Of a stretch of 64,000 nt of DNA, positions 42,218-51,000 are shown in pieces. Made by a program: the position numbers and the translations under genes. A model generated the notes under the pieces. It made no database searches, was not told the origin of the DNA, and worked only from the letters and a program-made list of their open reading frames with translations. Source of the DNA: Phenylobacterium sp. CCH9-H3 (lineage in GTDB: Bacteria; Pseudomonadota; Alphaproteobacteria; Caulobacterales; Caulobacteraceae); NCBI RefSeq assembly GCF_001557235.1, contig NZ_LSJI01000103.1:1-64000 (forward strand), written 5' to 3'. Position 1 is the stretch's first letter. The number at the start of each line of letters is the position of its first letter.

Positions 42218-42727
42218 ATGCGTGTGCAGATCCTAGCGTCGCTCCTTGCGGTGGCCGTCACGGCCTGCGCCAGCGGTTCGCCGAGGGTTGAGATGCGGGC
42301 TGTAGGACCGCTCGCCCCCGCTACCTTCCGGGTCTCGGCGCCGCCAGCGGACGGCGATGCGGCCGGCCGTCGCGTCGACCGCCAGGTGGCGGCCGCCCTG
42401 GTCGCGAAGGGGCTCATGGAGGCCGGCGCCGAGCAGGCGGCCGACTACACCGTTGAAGTGGCCATCGCCGACCGCCCGAACGGCGTCGGCGCGGCGATAC
42501 CGGAGGCGCAAGGGCCGGCGACGCCGATCGTGGCGGCGCAGCGCCGCAGTTTGGCCAGGCCTTTCGTTCGGGGAGCCAGCGCCGTGACCGTGAGGATCCT
42601 CGAGACCGGCGCCGGGCGCGAACTTTACGCGGCCAGCGCCACCCGGCCGCATCGCAATCCCAGGCCGGAGCTCGCGGCCGGTCTTGTGGACGCCGCGCTC
42701 AAGCCTCTGCAGGTGATGACGCCCTAG
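42218..42727 (+). CDS. putative lipoprotein (DUF4136-like)
   Basis: A 169-residue protein with signal MRVQILASLLAVAVTAC, the lipid-bearing cysteine being in VTAC. The mature part has alternating strands and a pattern (AGRRVDRQVAAALVAKGLME, then ADYTVEVAIADRP) seen in DUF4136-type outer-membrane lipoproteins. Its stop codon overlaps the stop of the convergent histidine kinase gene by 2 bases. Function unknown. Confidence 0.65.
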   Translation: MRVQILASLLAVAVTACASGSPRVEMRAVGPLAPATFRVSAPPADGDAAGRRVDRQVAAALVAKGLMEAGAEQAADYTVEVAIADRPNGVGAAIPEAQGPATPIVAAQRRSLARPFVRGASAVTVRILETGAGRELYAASATRPHRNPRPELAAGLVDAALKPLQVMTP

Positions 42728-44748
42728 TCGGCGCCGGACTCCACCGGCAAGGTCAGGATGAAGGTCGCTCCGCGCCCGGGCGTGCTCTCACACGTCGCGC
42801 CGCCGCCGTGCCGGCGAGCCACTTCCGCCACGAGCGACAGACCCAGGCCCACCCCCGGGGCCGCCCGTCCTGCGCCGCGGCCGTAGGGGGCGAAGAGCGC
42901 CGGGCGATCTTCCTCCGCGACGCCTGGGCCGCGGTCGCGGATCGCCAGCTGCGCCGTCGGCCGGCCGCCAGTCTCCGTCCGGCGCAGTTCGGCTTCCACG
43001 ACGCCGCCCGGCGGGCTGAACTTGATCGCGTTGTCGATGAGATTGGCCAGCGCACGCATCAGCAGCGACCGGTCGCCGGTGGTCCAGACCGGCTCGCCGG
43101 CGCCGGTGCGCGTGAGGCGTACGGCGGCGCGGCGGGCCAGCGGCCAAGCCTCATCCATCGCCACGTCCAGCAGATCGGACAGGTCGAGCGGCTCAAGGCT
43201 GACGGCGCCGCTTTCCGCCTTCGCGAGATGCACGAAATTGTCCGCCAGCGAGAGCGTACGCCGAGCGGCGCCTGCGATCCGCGCCTCGAGATCACTCCGT
43301 ACCGCCCCGGGCTCCGCCCCCTCGAGCAGCGCCAGGATCGAACTCTGCGGCGAGCGCAGGTCGTGCGACAGCAACTGGACCATCTGCTCCCGCTGGGCGG
43401 CGGCGGCGGCGGCCTGCGCGCGCAGGTCCCGCGCCCGCTGGACGGCGCGCTGCATCAGGTCGATCCGCCGGCTGACCACATCGCCTGTCTCGCGGACGGT
43501 CGGCGCGCCGTCTTCGCGCGCGAAACGGTCGAGTTCCTGCAGAAGGTAGGAGTTAGCCGCCTGGAGTCGCAGCCAGCCCCACGCCGGGAACACCACGAGC
43601 AGGGTGACGAGGGCGGGCGCCGGCGGGATCCAGATCCTGGCCAGGACCAGCAAGGCGCCGCTGATCGCGACGGCCCCGCCCATGGTCCCCAGGGCGACGG
43701 CGAGGTTGCGGCGGGGGGAGGCGAGGCGCAGCGCCGCGAGCTGAATCCAGACCAGGGCCAGGGTGATCGCCAGCGAGAGGGAGAGCGGCGCGGGGCGGAT
43801 CAGCCTGTCCGTCAGCAACCCCTCCAGCAGATTGGCCTGCAGTTCGACGCCGGAGAGGGTCTCGTCGCGCCGCGAGAGCGGAGTGCCATGACGATCGTGC
43901 AGGCCGCTCGCCGTGGCGCCCACCAGCACGTAGCGGCCCCGAACGAAGCCGTCCGGGACCTCGCCCTTCAGGAGGCTTGCCGCTGAAACGGTGCGGAACC
44001 GGCCCGCGGCGCCGGCGAAGGGGATCAGGACCTCGCCGCGGCGTTCCAGGGCCTCGCCAGGCTGGGCTTTCGGGAGGCTGGCGACGCTCGCGCCCGCCCG
44101 ACCGGCGCCGACCGTCGCGGCGCAGGTCATCAGATGCGGCGCGCTCCGCGGCCCGGCCGCCTCCGCGAGGTTGGCGCGGCGCGAGACGCCATCGGGATCG
44201 AACGCCAGGCTCACGTGGCCCAAGCCTCCGGCTTCGCGCGCGATCACCGCCAGCGGAGGCGTGATGCGGAAACGGTCGCCATTGGGGCCGGGGATTTCGG
44301 TCAGCACCGGCAGGCAAACCCGCTCCGCCGCCGCGATGGCGCGGCCGAGCGCCGCGTCCGCCGCGGGGTCCGCGGAGGGCTCGACGAAGAGCACGTCGTA
44401 GGCGATCGCCCGGGCGCCCGCGGCGCTCAGGCGGTTCACCAGCTGCGCGTGGACCTGACGGGACCACGGCCAGCCGCCAACCTCGGCCAGCGCACGTTCG
44501 TCGATCGCCACGATGAGAATGTCGGATGAGGCCGGCCGAGGCGCCAGCCGCAGCGCGGCGTCGTAGACGAGATTGTCCAACCGTGCGGTCCAGCCGGTGA
44601 CCAGGAGCAGGACGGCGAGAAGCGTTGCGGCCGCGGAAGCCGCCAGCCACTCCCACAGTCGCTGACGCGGGCGTATCCGATCCTCGTACGGCGTGGGACC
44701 GTCCTGGCCGTTCAACGGCCGATCTCGAACCGTTGCGGCGCGGACCAT
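42724..44748 (-). CDS. CHASE2-domain sensor histidine kinase
   Basis: A 674-residue inner-membrane kinase. One N-terminal helix, a periplasmic CHASE2 domain (ILIVAIDERALAEVGGWPWSR, then AIAYDVLFVEPSAD and RGRYVLVGATASGLHD), then a cluster of three helices (PLSLSLAITLALVW onward). The cytoplasmic kinase has the HisKA box LLSHDLRSPQSS with H462 and a HATPase domain (ANLIDNAIKFSPPGG, GVGLGLSLVAEV). It is the third gene of the operon RR - LysM/FecR - kinase and overlaps the FecR gene by 37 bp. It should phosphorylate the response regulator of the same operon in reply to an unknown envelope signal. Confidence 0.9.
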   Translation of the reverse strand: MVRAATVRDRPLNGQDGPTPYEDRIRPRQRLWEWLAASAAATLLAVLLLVTGWTARLDNLVYDAALRLAPRPASSDILIVAIDERALAEVGGWPWSRQVHAQLVNRLSAAGARAIAYDVLFVEPSADPAADAALGRAIAAAERVCLPVLTEIPGPNGDRFRITPPLAVIAREAGGLGHVSLAFDPDGVSRRANLAEAAGPRSAPHLMTCAATVGAGRAGASVASLPKAQPGEALERRGEVLIPFAGAAGRFRTVSAASLLKGEVPDGFVRGRYVLVGATASGLHDRHGTPLSRRDETLSGVELQANLLEGLLTDRLIRPAPLSLSLAITLALVWIQLAALRLASPRRNLAVALGTMGGAVAISGALLVLARIWIPPAPALVTLLVVFPAWGWLRLQAANSYLLQELDRFAREDGAPTVRETGDVVSRRIDLMQRAVQRARDLRAQAAAAAAQREQMVQLLSHDLRSPQSSILALLEGAEPGAVRSDLEARIAGAARRTLSLADNFVHLAKAESGAVSLEPLDLSDLLDVAMDEAWPLARRAAVRLTRTGAGEPVWTTGDRSLLMRALANLIDNAIKFSPPGGVVEAELRRTETGGRPTAQLAIRDRGPGVAEEDRPALFAPYGRGAGRAAPGVGLGLSLVAEVARRHGGGATCESTPGRGATFILTLPVESGAD

Positions 44749-46019
44749 TTTTCGAACAGGCGGCCGCCGTCGCGGCGCGCCACCATCACGCGCCAGTAGT
44801 AGACGCCAGGCGGAAGGTCCGTGACGACGATCTGCCGCTCAGCGAGGCCCGGGGTGTCGATGACGGCGGCCGAGGCGTCCGGCGCTCGAGCCAGGATGAA
44901 GCGGAAGCTCTCTGCGCCCGCGCCGTCGCTCCGCCACTTGAAGAGGTATTGTCGCCGCGCGCCGGGGACGGTCTGCGGCGGGTCCAGGTCCAGGGCGTTG
45001 AGCCGCCGCTCGAACGCGAAGGTTGCTGGCAAACCTTCCAGCCCGGAGCCGTCGATGGCCGTCAGTCGCAGGAAGAAGGTCCCATTCGGGATCTCATCGA
45101 AGGCCAGCTGGGGCACCGCCGATTCCACTTCCGAGATCAAGTCGATGAACCCGGCGTCCCGGCCGACCTGTCCGCGATAGGCCACGGCCCCCGAGGCTGG
45201 GCGCAACGCGAAGGTCACCCTCGGCTCGTCCTGTAGCCGCAGCGCGCCGGACAGGCTCGGCGCCGGCAGCAGCGGCGTCGGCGCGGACACGGCGCGTTGG
45301 GCCGAGGCGCCGAAGCCGGCGGTCACCGACGTCTCGTCGGGCGCGTCGACCAGGGCTTCGCCGACCCGGCCCTCGATCACCTCTACGGTGGAGCGCCCGG
45401 CCGTCTCGTCATGACGCACCCGGAACTCGGTGCCACGCACCGCGGAAACGGCGACGGGGGTCAGGATGCGGAACCGGCTATCCGGGGTGGGCAAGGGGGT
45501 CACGGTCGAACTGGCGCGCCCGGTGTCCAGCCGGACATCCCGTTGCACGGCGCCCGTGAGGAGGACGCGGCGCAGGCGGGCCAGACGCACGCGGCTCTGC
45601 GAGGGCAAGGTCACCCTCGAGCCGTCCGGCAGCTCGATGGTCAGGAAGGCGTTGGCCCCGGTCGAGAGCTCGAACCCTTCGCGGACCGGCATCTCCGGTC
45701 GCAAGGCCCCCGCGCCCGTCCCCCGCACGCTCACCGGGCCGCTGTACGCCACGAGGCGCGCCGCGACGGGCTCGGTGCGCAGCAGATCCGCCGGGACGGT
45801 GAGCAGACGGCCTATGGGAAGGCGGCGCGGGTCGCCGATGCGGTTCAGCCGCTGGACCTGGCCGCCGGCTGACGGGCTGACGAGATAGCGCTGGGCCAGG
45901 TCGTAGAGCGTGTCGCCAGCCCTGACCCGGTACTGGACGGGCGCCTCGGGCGGCTCCGCGCTTCGGGCGGCGACGGGCAGGGCGATCGCGAGGAGGAGAG
46001 GAAGCCACCGCAGGATCAT
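44712..46019 (-). CDS. periplasmic LysM-FecR domain protein
   Basis: A 435-residue secreted protein: signal peptide MILRWLPLLLAIALPVAARS, LysM peptidoglycan-binding domain at about 29-76 (YRVRAGDTLYDLAQRYL), FecR-like beta domain from about 92-215 (LSTGANAFLTIELPDGSRV, PVAVSAVRGTEFRVRHDE), then a C-terminal part with fibronectin/carbohydrate-like strands (LPPGVYYWRVMVARRDG). The ATG at 46019 overlaps the response regulator stop (ATGA). FecR-like proteins often act as signal relays; together with the CHASE2 kinase it may be the periplasmic input of the system. Confidence 0.85.
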   Translation of the reverse strand: MILRWLPLLLAIALPVAARSAEPPEAPVQYRVRAGDTLYDLAQRYLVSPSAGGQVQRLNRIGDPRRLPIGRLLTVPADLLRTEPVAARLVAYSGPVSVRGTGAGALRPEMPVREGFELSTGANAFLTIELPDGSRVTLPSQSRVRLARLRRVLLTGAVQRDVRLDTGRASSTVTPLPTPDSRFRILTPVAVSAVRGTEFRVRHDETAGRSTVEVIEGRVGEALVDAPDETSVTAGFGASAQRAVSAPTPLLPAPSLSGALRLQDEPRVTFALRPASGAVAYRGQVGRDAGFIDLISEVESAVPQLAFDEIPNGTFFLRLTAIDGSGLEGLPATFAFERRLNALDLDPPQTVPGARRQYLFKWRSDGAGAESFRFILARAPDASAAVIDTPGLAERQIVVTDLPPGVYYWRVMVARRDGGRLFEKWSAPQRFEIGR

Positions 46020-46723
46020 GGCGCGGCGCGCCCCTCGGCATCGAGGTGTTCCAGGCGATAGCCGTAGCTGTAGACCGGCGCGAGGCGGAAACCGTTCTCG
46101 GGGCGCAGGTCGAGCTTGCCGCGGAGGCGCGAGACGTGCGCGTCGAGCGTGCGCGTCTGCACGTCGGGGCTCCATCCCCAGACCGTCTCCAGCAGGTAGG
46201 CGCGCGACAGCTGGCGGTTGACGTTCCTGAACAGGATCAGCGCCAGCGCGAACTCCCGTTCCGTGAGGGCGACCTCTCCGCCGGGCCCCTCCACCGTGAG
46301 GTCCAAGGGATTGAAGCGTCGCCCAGCGAATTCCAGGGCCGCGGGCCCGCCGGCGGCAGGGTAGGCGCGCCGGATCAGGGCGCCGATCCGGGCGAGAAGC
46401 ACCGTGGCGTCGATGGGCTTGACGACATAGTCATCCGCCCCGGCCTCGAGGGCCGCGACGATATCCTCCGATCCCGTCCGCCCGGTCAGCACGAGGATCG
46501 GGGGCGTCGGATTGAGGTGCTCGCGCGCCCAAGCGATGACCTCCAGCCCAGACACGTTCGGCACGTTCCAGTCCAGGAGGAGAAGGTCGACGGTCTCCCG
46601 CCGAAGGTGGGCGATCAAGGCGTCGCCCGTGGCGCAGATCAGCGGGACATGCCCGCCGCGCCCGACGACGGCGGCGACGTACTGAGCCTGCTCGGGTTCG
46701 TCTTCGAGAATCGCAACTTTCAC
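46016..46723 (-). CDS. OmpR-family response regulator
   Basis: A 235-residue regulator: receiver domain with acidic pocket LEDE (residues 6-9), phospho-acceptor D51 in LLLLDWNVP, T/K signatures ILVLTGR and DDYVVKPID, and a winged-helix DNA-binding domain (VALTEREFALALILFRN, RTLDAHVSRLRGKLDL, YSYGYRLE). The GTG at 46723 is preferred as start because GGGAG lies 7 bases upstream and yields MKVAILEDEP; a TTG at 46753 would add 10 residues. It leads the operon with FecR and kinase genes. The tandem TGTAA sites around it are its probable targets. Confidence 0.9.
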   Translation of the reverse strand: MKVAILEDEPEQAQYVAAVVGRGGHVPLICATGDALIAHLRRETVDLLLLDWNVPNVSGLEVIAWAREHLNPTPPILVLTGRTGSEDIVAALEAGADDYVVKPIDATVLLARIGALIRRAYPAAGGPAALEFAGRRFNPLDLTVEGPGGEVALTEREFALALILFRNVNRQLSRAYLLETVWGWSPDVQTRTLDAHVSRLRGKLDLRPENGFRLAPVYSYGYRLEHLDAEGRAAP

Positions 46724-46805
46724 GCCGATCTCCCGGGGGCTTTCTGCCCGCAACGGGCCGCACCGGCCAGCCCCGTCGGGGCTTTGAACACCCTGCGGCC
46801 GCAGG

Positions 46806-46822
46806 CTTTACCCTCCGTTACA
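46806..46822 (-). promoter_or_regulatory. tandem TGTAA-type site 1, in front of the response regulator operon
   Basis: Read on the minus strand: TGTAACGGAGGGTAAAG, i.e. TGTAA and GGTAA 10 bp apart, about 85 bp upstream of the response regulator start. It matches site 2 at 13 of 17 positions. Direct repeats one helical turn apart are the binding mode of OmpR/PhoB-family regulators. Confidence 0.5.
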
Positions 46823-46853
46823 TTCTGTTCCGCGGGCGTTCTGAAATCCCGAA

Positions 46854-46872
46854 GCGGGCGGCCGCCGCCCGC
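46854..46872. repeat. GC-rich perfect hairpin in the divergent region
   Basis: GCGGGCGG (46854-46861) and CCGCCCGC (46865-46872) form an 8-bp stem with a 3-base loop between site 1 and site 2. It lies between two divergent transcription units, so it is not an ordinary gene-end terminator; it could insulate the promoters or act in an mRNA leader. Confidence 0.4.
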
Positions 46873-46883
46873 GCCCGGTGGAG

Positions 46884-46900
46884 TGTAACGGGTTGTAAAT
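46884..46900 (+). promoter_or_regulatory. tandem TGTAA site 2, in front of the PEP-CTERM gene
   Basis: TGTAACGGGTTGTAAAT holds two TGTAA copies exactly 10 bp apart, about 80 bp before the PEP-CTERM start. It faces the opposite way to site 1, placing a copy at each divergent promoter. Confidence 0.55.
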
Positions 46901-46978
46901 ACGAGGGTTCGGCGGCTCCAACTCCTGCGCCCGCCGTGCGAACAGCGGCCGGCCGAGGCGTCTCGGCGCAGTTGGCCG

Positions 46979-47764
46979 GTGAGTATGCGTCACATCAGTT
47001 GTCTGGCGGGGAACCTTACGTCGCCCGCCCGTTTCCGGGTCCTCGCCCTCGCTGTCCTTGCGACCAGCCTTGTTCTTACGGACCCCGCCCACGCCGTCTG
47101 CGTCGAGAAGATGAGCCGCATGCCGATCGCCGCGGCCGCGCCCGGCGCCGCGCCGGTCTATCGCGCGAACATGATGCGAGGCGGCCTGGCTGCGACGCCC
47201 GCGGCGGCTCCCGGGCGAGCGCGGGCGTCCAGGCCCAGGGCTGGCGGCCCGCCCAAGGCCCGGGCGGTCCGCAAGGCCGCGGCCCATCGTTCCGCACGAA
47301 AGGCGGGCGCCGGCCGGCGCCGCCTCGCCGTGGCCGCGCCAGCTCGCGCGCCGGCGCTGCGGCGACCGACGCCGATGCTTGCCGCCGCCCGGGACCTGGC
47401 GACCCCAGTCGCCTACGCTTTGATCGCCACGACCATTTGCGAGGCGGGGCCCGCGGCCGCAGCGCCCGCGCCGCCGGACGGGGCGTCGGGCCTGCCGGGG
47501 GACGGCGTGATCCCGGCAGCGGACATGGAGACGGTCCTGCCGCCGATCCTTGGGCCTGGCTTCCTGGGCTTGGAGCCGTCGTTCGGCGATCCCGGCGGAG
47601 AGCCGCCCGTCATCGCGCCGCCGATCCCGCCGCCGCCGCTCGCGCCAGTGCCGGAACCAGGGACCTGGGCCCTGATGATCCTGGGGTTCGGCTTGATGGG
47701 AGCGAGGCTGCGGCGCGCTGGCCAAGGTTGTCGGCGATCGGGAAGCCCTCCGCGCATCCCGTGA
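46979..47764 (+). CDS. PEP-CTERM sorting-domain protein
   Basis: A 261-residue exported protein. The signal peptide covers FRVLALAVLATSLVLTDPAHA. The middle is Ala/Arg/Pro-rich and low in complexity. The C-terminus carries the sorting signal: VPEPGTWALMILGFGLMGAR at about 224-243, then an arginine cluster, i.e. PEP motif, hydrophobic helix and basic tail. Such proteins are processed by an exosortase/archaeosortase-like enzyme and often belong to an exopolysaccharide or biofilm system; no exosortase gene is in the window. GTG 46979 or ATG 46985 may be the start. Divergent from the two-component operon. Confidence 0.8.
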   Translation: MSMRHISCLAGNLTSPARFRVLALAVLATSLVLTDPAHAVCVEKMSRMPIAAAAPGAAPVYRANMMRGGLAATPAAAPGRARASRPRAGGPPKARAVRKAAAHRSARKAGAGRRRLAVAAPARAPALRRPTPMLAAARDLATPVAYALIATTICEAGPAAAAPAPPDGASGLPGDGVIPAADMETVLPPILGPGFLGLEPSFGDPGGEPPVIAPPIPPPPLAPVPEPGTWALMILGFGLMGARLRRAGQGCRRSGSPPRIP

Positions 47765-47777
47765 GACGATGCAGGAT

Positions 47778-47795
47778 TGTAAAAAGATGTAACGG
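47778..47795 (+). promoter_or_regulatory. tandem TGTAA site 3, in front of the autotransporter gene
   Basis: TGTAAAAAGATGTAACGG has two TGTAA copies 10 bp apart, 225 bp before the autotransporter ATG and 14 bp after the PEP-CTERM stop. The TGTAACGG word is the same as in sites 1 and 2, though here it is the second half instead of the first. Confidence 0.5.
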
Positions 47796-48019
47796 ATCAC
47801 CGTAGGTAGTAGAACCTTCATCGACTCGCCGACATGTTGCCGCGGTCGGGTTCGAAGTGGGCCGCGGCGCGAGCGATGACCCGGCCGCCCGGTCCTTCCC
47901 GGATCGCGTCCGGCCCCTTGTTCCGCCCGGACCCGCCGCGGATGCCGATCTGAGTGCAGCGTCATCAGCGTGCGGAAGTCCGTGCTCCCGCACGCTGACC
48001 AGTATCGAGTAGGGTCGTC

Positions 48020-51000
48020 ATGGTTCGCGTTCACCGTCTGTCGCGCTCGGCGCGAGCGCCCGGCCTCCTGGTCACCGCCTCCTACCTTGCCCTGGCCGCC
48101 GCGGCGCTTGCTCCGCACGCCGCGTGGGCGGGGGCCTACAGCGCCGGCAGCGAGGCGGCGCTGAAGACGGCGATCCAGAGCGCGAATGCCGACGCCGACG
48201 CCAGCGCCACGATCACCCTGACCGGCGCCTTCGCCATCACCGATCCCGCGACGATCCCGGCGGCGACCAAGCCGATCGAAATCAACACGGGGGGGTTCAC
48301 GCTCAGTGGGGCCGTGTTCAATGGGCCGGGCGCACTGTCGGTCAGCGGCGGAGGCACGGTCGGCTTCTCGGGGACCACCAGCGTCCTGGGCGGCGACCTT
48401 ACCGTGAGCGGCGCCACGCTGCGGGTGGAGAGCGGCGCCAAGCTGACCGCCCCCGCCGGCGCCATGAGCCGCATCACCGGCGCCACGTCCGATGTCGTGG
48501 TGGATGGCGCCGGCAGCGTGCTGACGAGCGGGCTGATCCGCATCGGCGAAGCCGCCGGCGCCGCGTCCACCGTGACGGTGCAGAACGGCGGCACGTTTCG
48601 CTTGAATTCGACTTCGGGCGCGTTCAGCGTCATCGGGTTCGGCGCGAATTCCAACGGCAGTCTCACCGTCACCGGAGCCGGCTCGCGGCTCGAAGTCGAT
48701 AGTCTGCTCGGCGTGGGGAGCAGCAACGTCAGCGCGGCCGGGACGCTGACAATCTCGAGCGGCGCGACCGCGACCATCGGCAGTTATCTGCAAATGGGCC
48801 AGCTTTCCGGCTCGGCGCCGACCACGCAGCCTCATGTGCAGGTCGTCGGCGCCGGCTCGACCCTCGTCGCCGGAAACCAGGTCCGGATCTTCAAGGGCGA
48901 CATGGAGGTGCTCGGGGGCGCGGTCGTCACAGCGCCCAGCATCCAAATGGGTGGCGCGAACGGGACCTCGATCCTGCTGGTTTCCGGGGCGGGATCCAAC
49001 TTCACCTCCAGCGGGGCGGTGACGGTGGGCAATGGCAACGGCAACACCAGCATCGTCACCCTGGCAGACGGCGGCGTCCTGAGCGCGGACGGCGGGCTTA
49101 CCATGGCCACCGCGGCCACGCGGACCGGCGTGCTGAACATCGGCGGGACCGAGGGCGGGGCTGCGGCGGCGGCCGGCTCGCTCAACGCCGCGACCCTGGC
49201 CTTCGGAACCGGGACCGGGCGGCTCAACTTCAACCACACCGGGACGAACTACGCGTTCAGTCCCGTGATCACTGGCGCCGGGGCGATCAATCAGGTGGCG
49301 GGCGTCACCCACCTGACGGGGAACAGCGCCGCCTTCACCGGGACCACGACGATCTCCGGCGGCGCGCTGCACGTGGACGGGACCTTGGGCGGCGCTGGCA
49401 GCTCGGTCTCCGTGGCCAGCGGCGGCGTGCTGGGCGGCTCGGGGAGCATCGGCGGGAACGTTGCCGTCACCAACGGCGTGCTGGCGCCCGGCAACAGCCC
49501 AGGGACGCTCAACATCGGGGGGAACCTGACGCTGGCGGCGGCCTCGGTGCTCGACGTCGAGTTCGGGGAATCGAACGTGGTGGGTGGGCCGCTGAACGAC
49601 CTGGTCAAGGTGGGCGGGGCGCTGACGCTGGACGGGACCATCAACGTGGCGGTCACCGCCGGCGGCGTGTTCGACGCCGGCCTCTACCGGGTGATCGGCT
49701 ATGGCGGCGCCCTGACCGACAACGGCCTCGTCGTGGGCACGACCCCGCCGGGATCCACCGTGACCGTCCAGACCGCGGTCGACGGGCAGGTGAACCTGGT
49801 CAACACCGCCGGCTTCACGGTCAACTTCTGGGACGGTGACGGCGGCGGCAGCTCGGGCAACAACGCCCTGGACGGCGGCGCGGGCACGTGGACGGCGGCC
49901 ACCACGAACTGGACGATCGAGACGGGCGCGGTCAACGCGGCCTATGTCCCGGACTCCTTCGTCGTCTTCGCTGCGGCGCCGGGTCTGGTGACGGTGGACA
50001 ACGGCGCCGGCGCCGTGCGGGTGGGCGGCCTGCAGTTCGCCGTCGACGGCTACAGCCTGGGCGGCGCGCCGCTGACGCTGACCGGCGCGGCGGCCACGAT
50101 CCGCGTGGGCGACGGGACCGCCGACGGAGTGAATTCCACGGCCACCCTGGGCGGCGTGCTGAGCGGGACGGCCAGGCTGGTGAAGACCGATCTGGGCACC
50201 CTCGTGCTCTCGGCTGACAACACCTACACGGGCGGCACCCAGGTCTCCGCCGGCCGGCTGCTGGTCAACGGAACCCAGGCGGCGGGCGTGGCGGCCAATA
50301 CGGTGGGCGCCAGCGGGACGCTGGGCGGGACGGGCCGGCTGGGCGGGAACCTCACCGTCGACGGCGCCCTGGCGCCCGGAGGCCTGGCCGGGCCTGGAAC
50401 CCTGACGATCGACGGCGACCTCGTGATGAACGCCGGCGCGCGGCTGAACGTCCGCCTGGGCCAGGCGGGGACGACGGGCGGGGCGCTCAACGACCTGCTG
50501 GTGGTCAACGGCGACCTGACCCTGGACGGGACGTTGAACGTCACCCAGTCGGCCGGCGGGATCTTCGGGCCGGGCATATACCGTCTGATCGACTACACCG
50601 GCGCGCTCACCGACCAGGGCCTCGCGCTGGGGACGCTGGCGGGCACCGGGACGAACGCGATCCAGACCTCCATCGCGGGCCAGGTGAACCTGATCAACAC
50701 CGCGCCTCCGTCCGGCGGCGGGGGTGGTGGCGGAGATCCTCCCGGGCCGCCGCCCCCGCCGCCGACGTTCAACTTCTGGGACGGCGGCGGCCAGGGCGCG
50801 GACGGGGCCATCAGCGGCGGAAGCGGGACGTGGCGGGCGGCCGGCGGCCAGGGTTGGACCGACACCGCAGGCGCGACCAACGGCGCCTACGCCAACGGCG
50901 GCTTCGCGATCTTCGCCGGCCAGGGCGGGTTGGTGAACGTCGACAACAGCCAGGGCGCGGTCCAGGCCTCGGGCCTGCAGTTCGCCGCCGACGGTTATCG

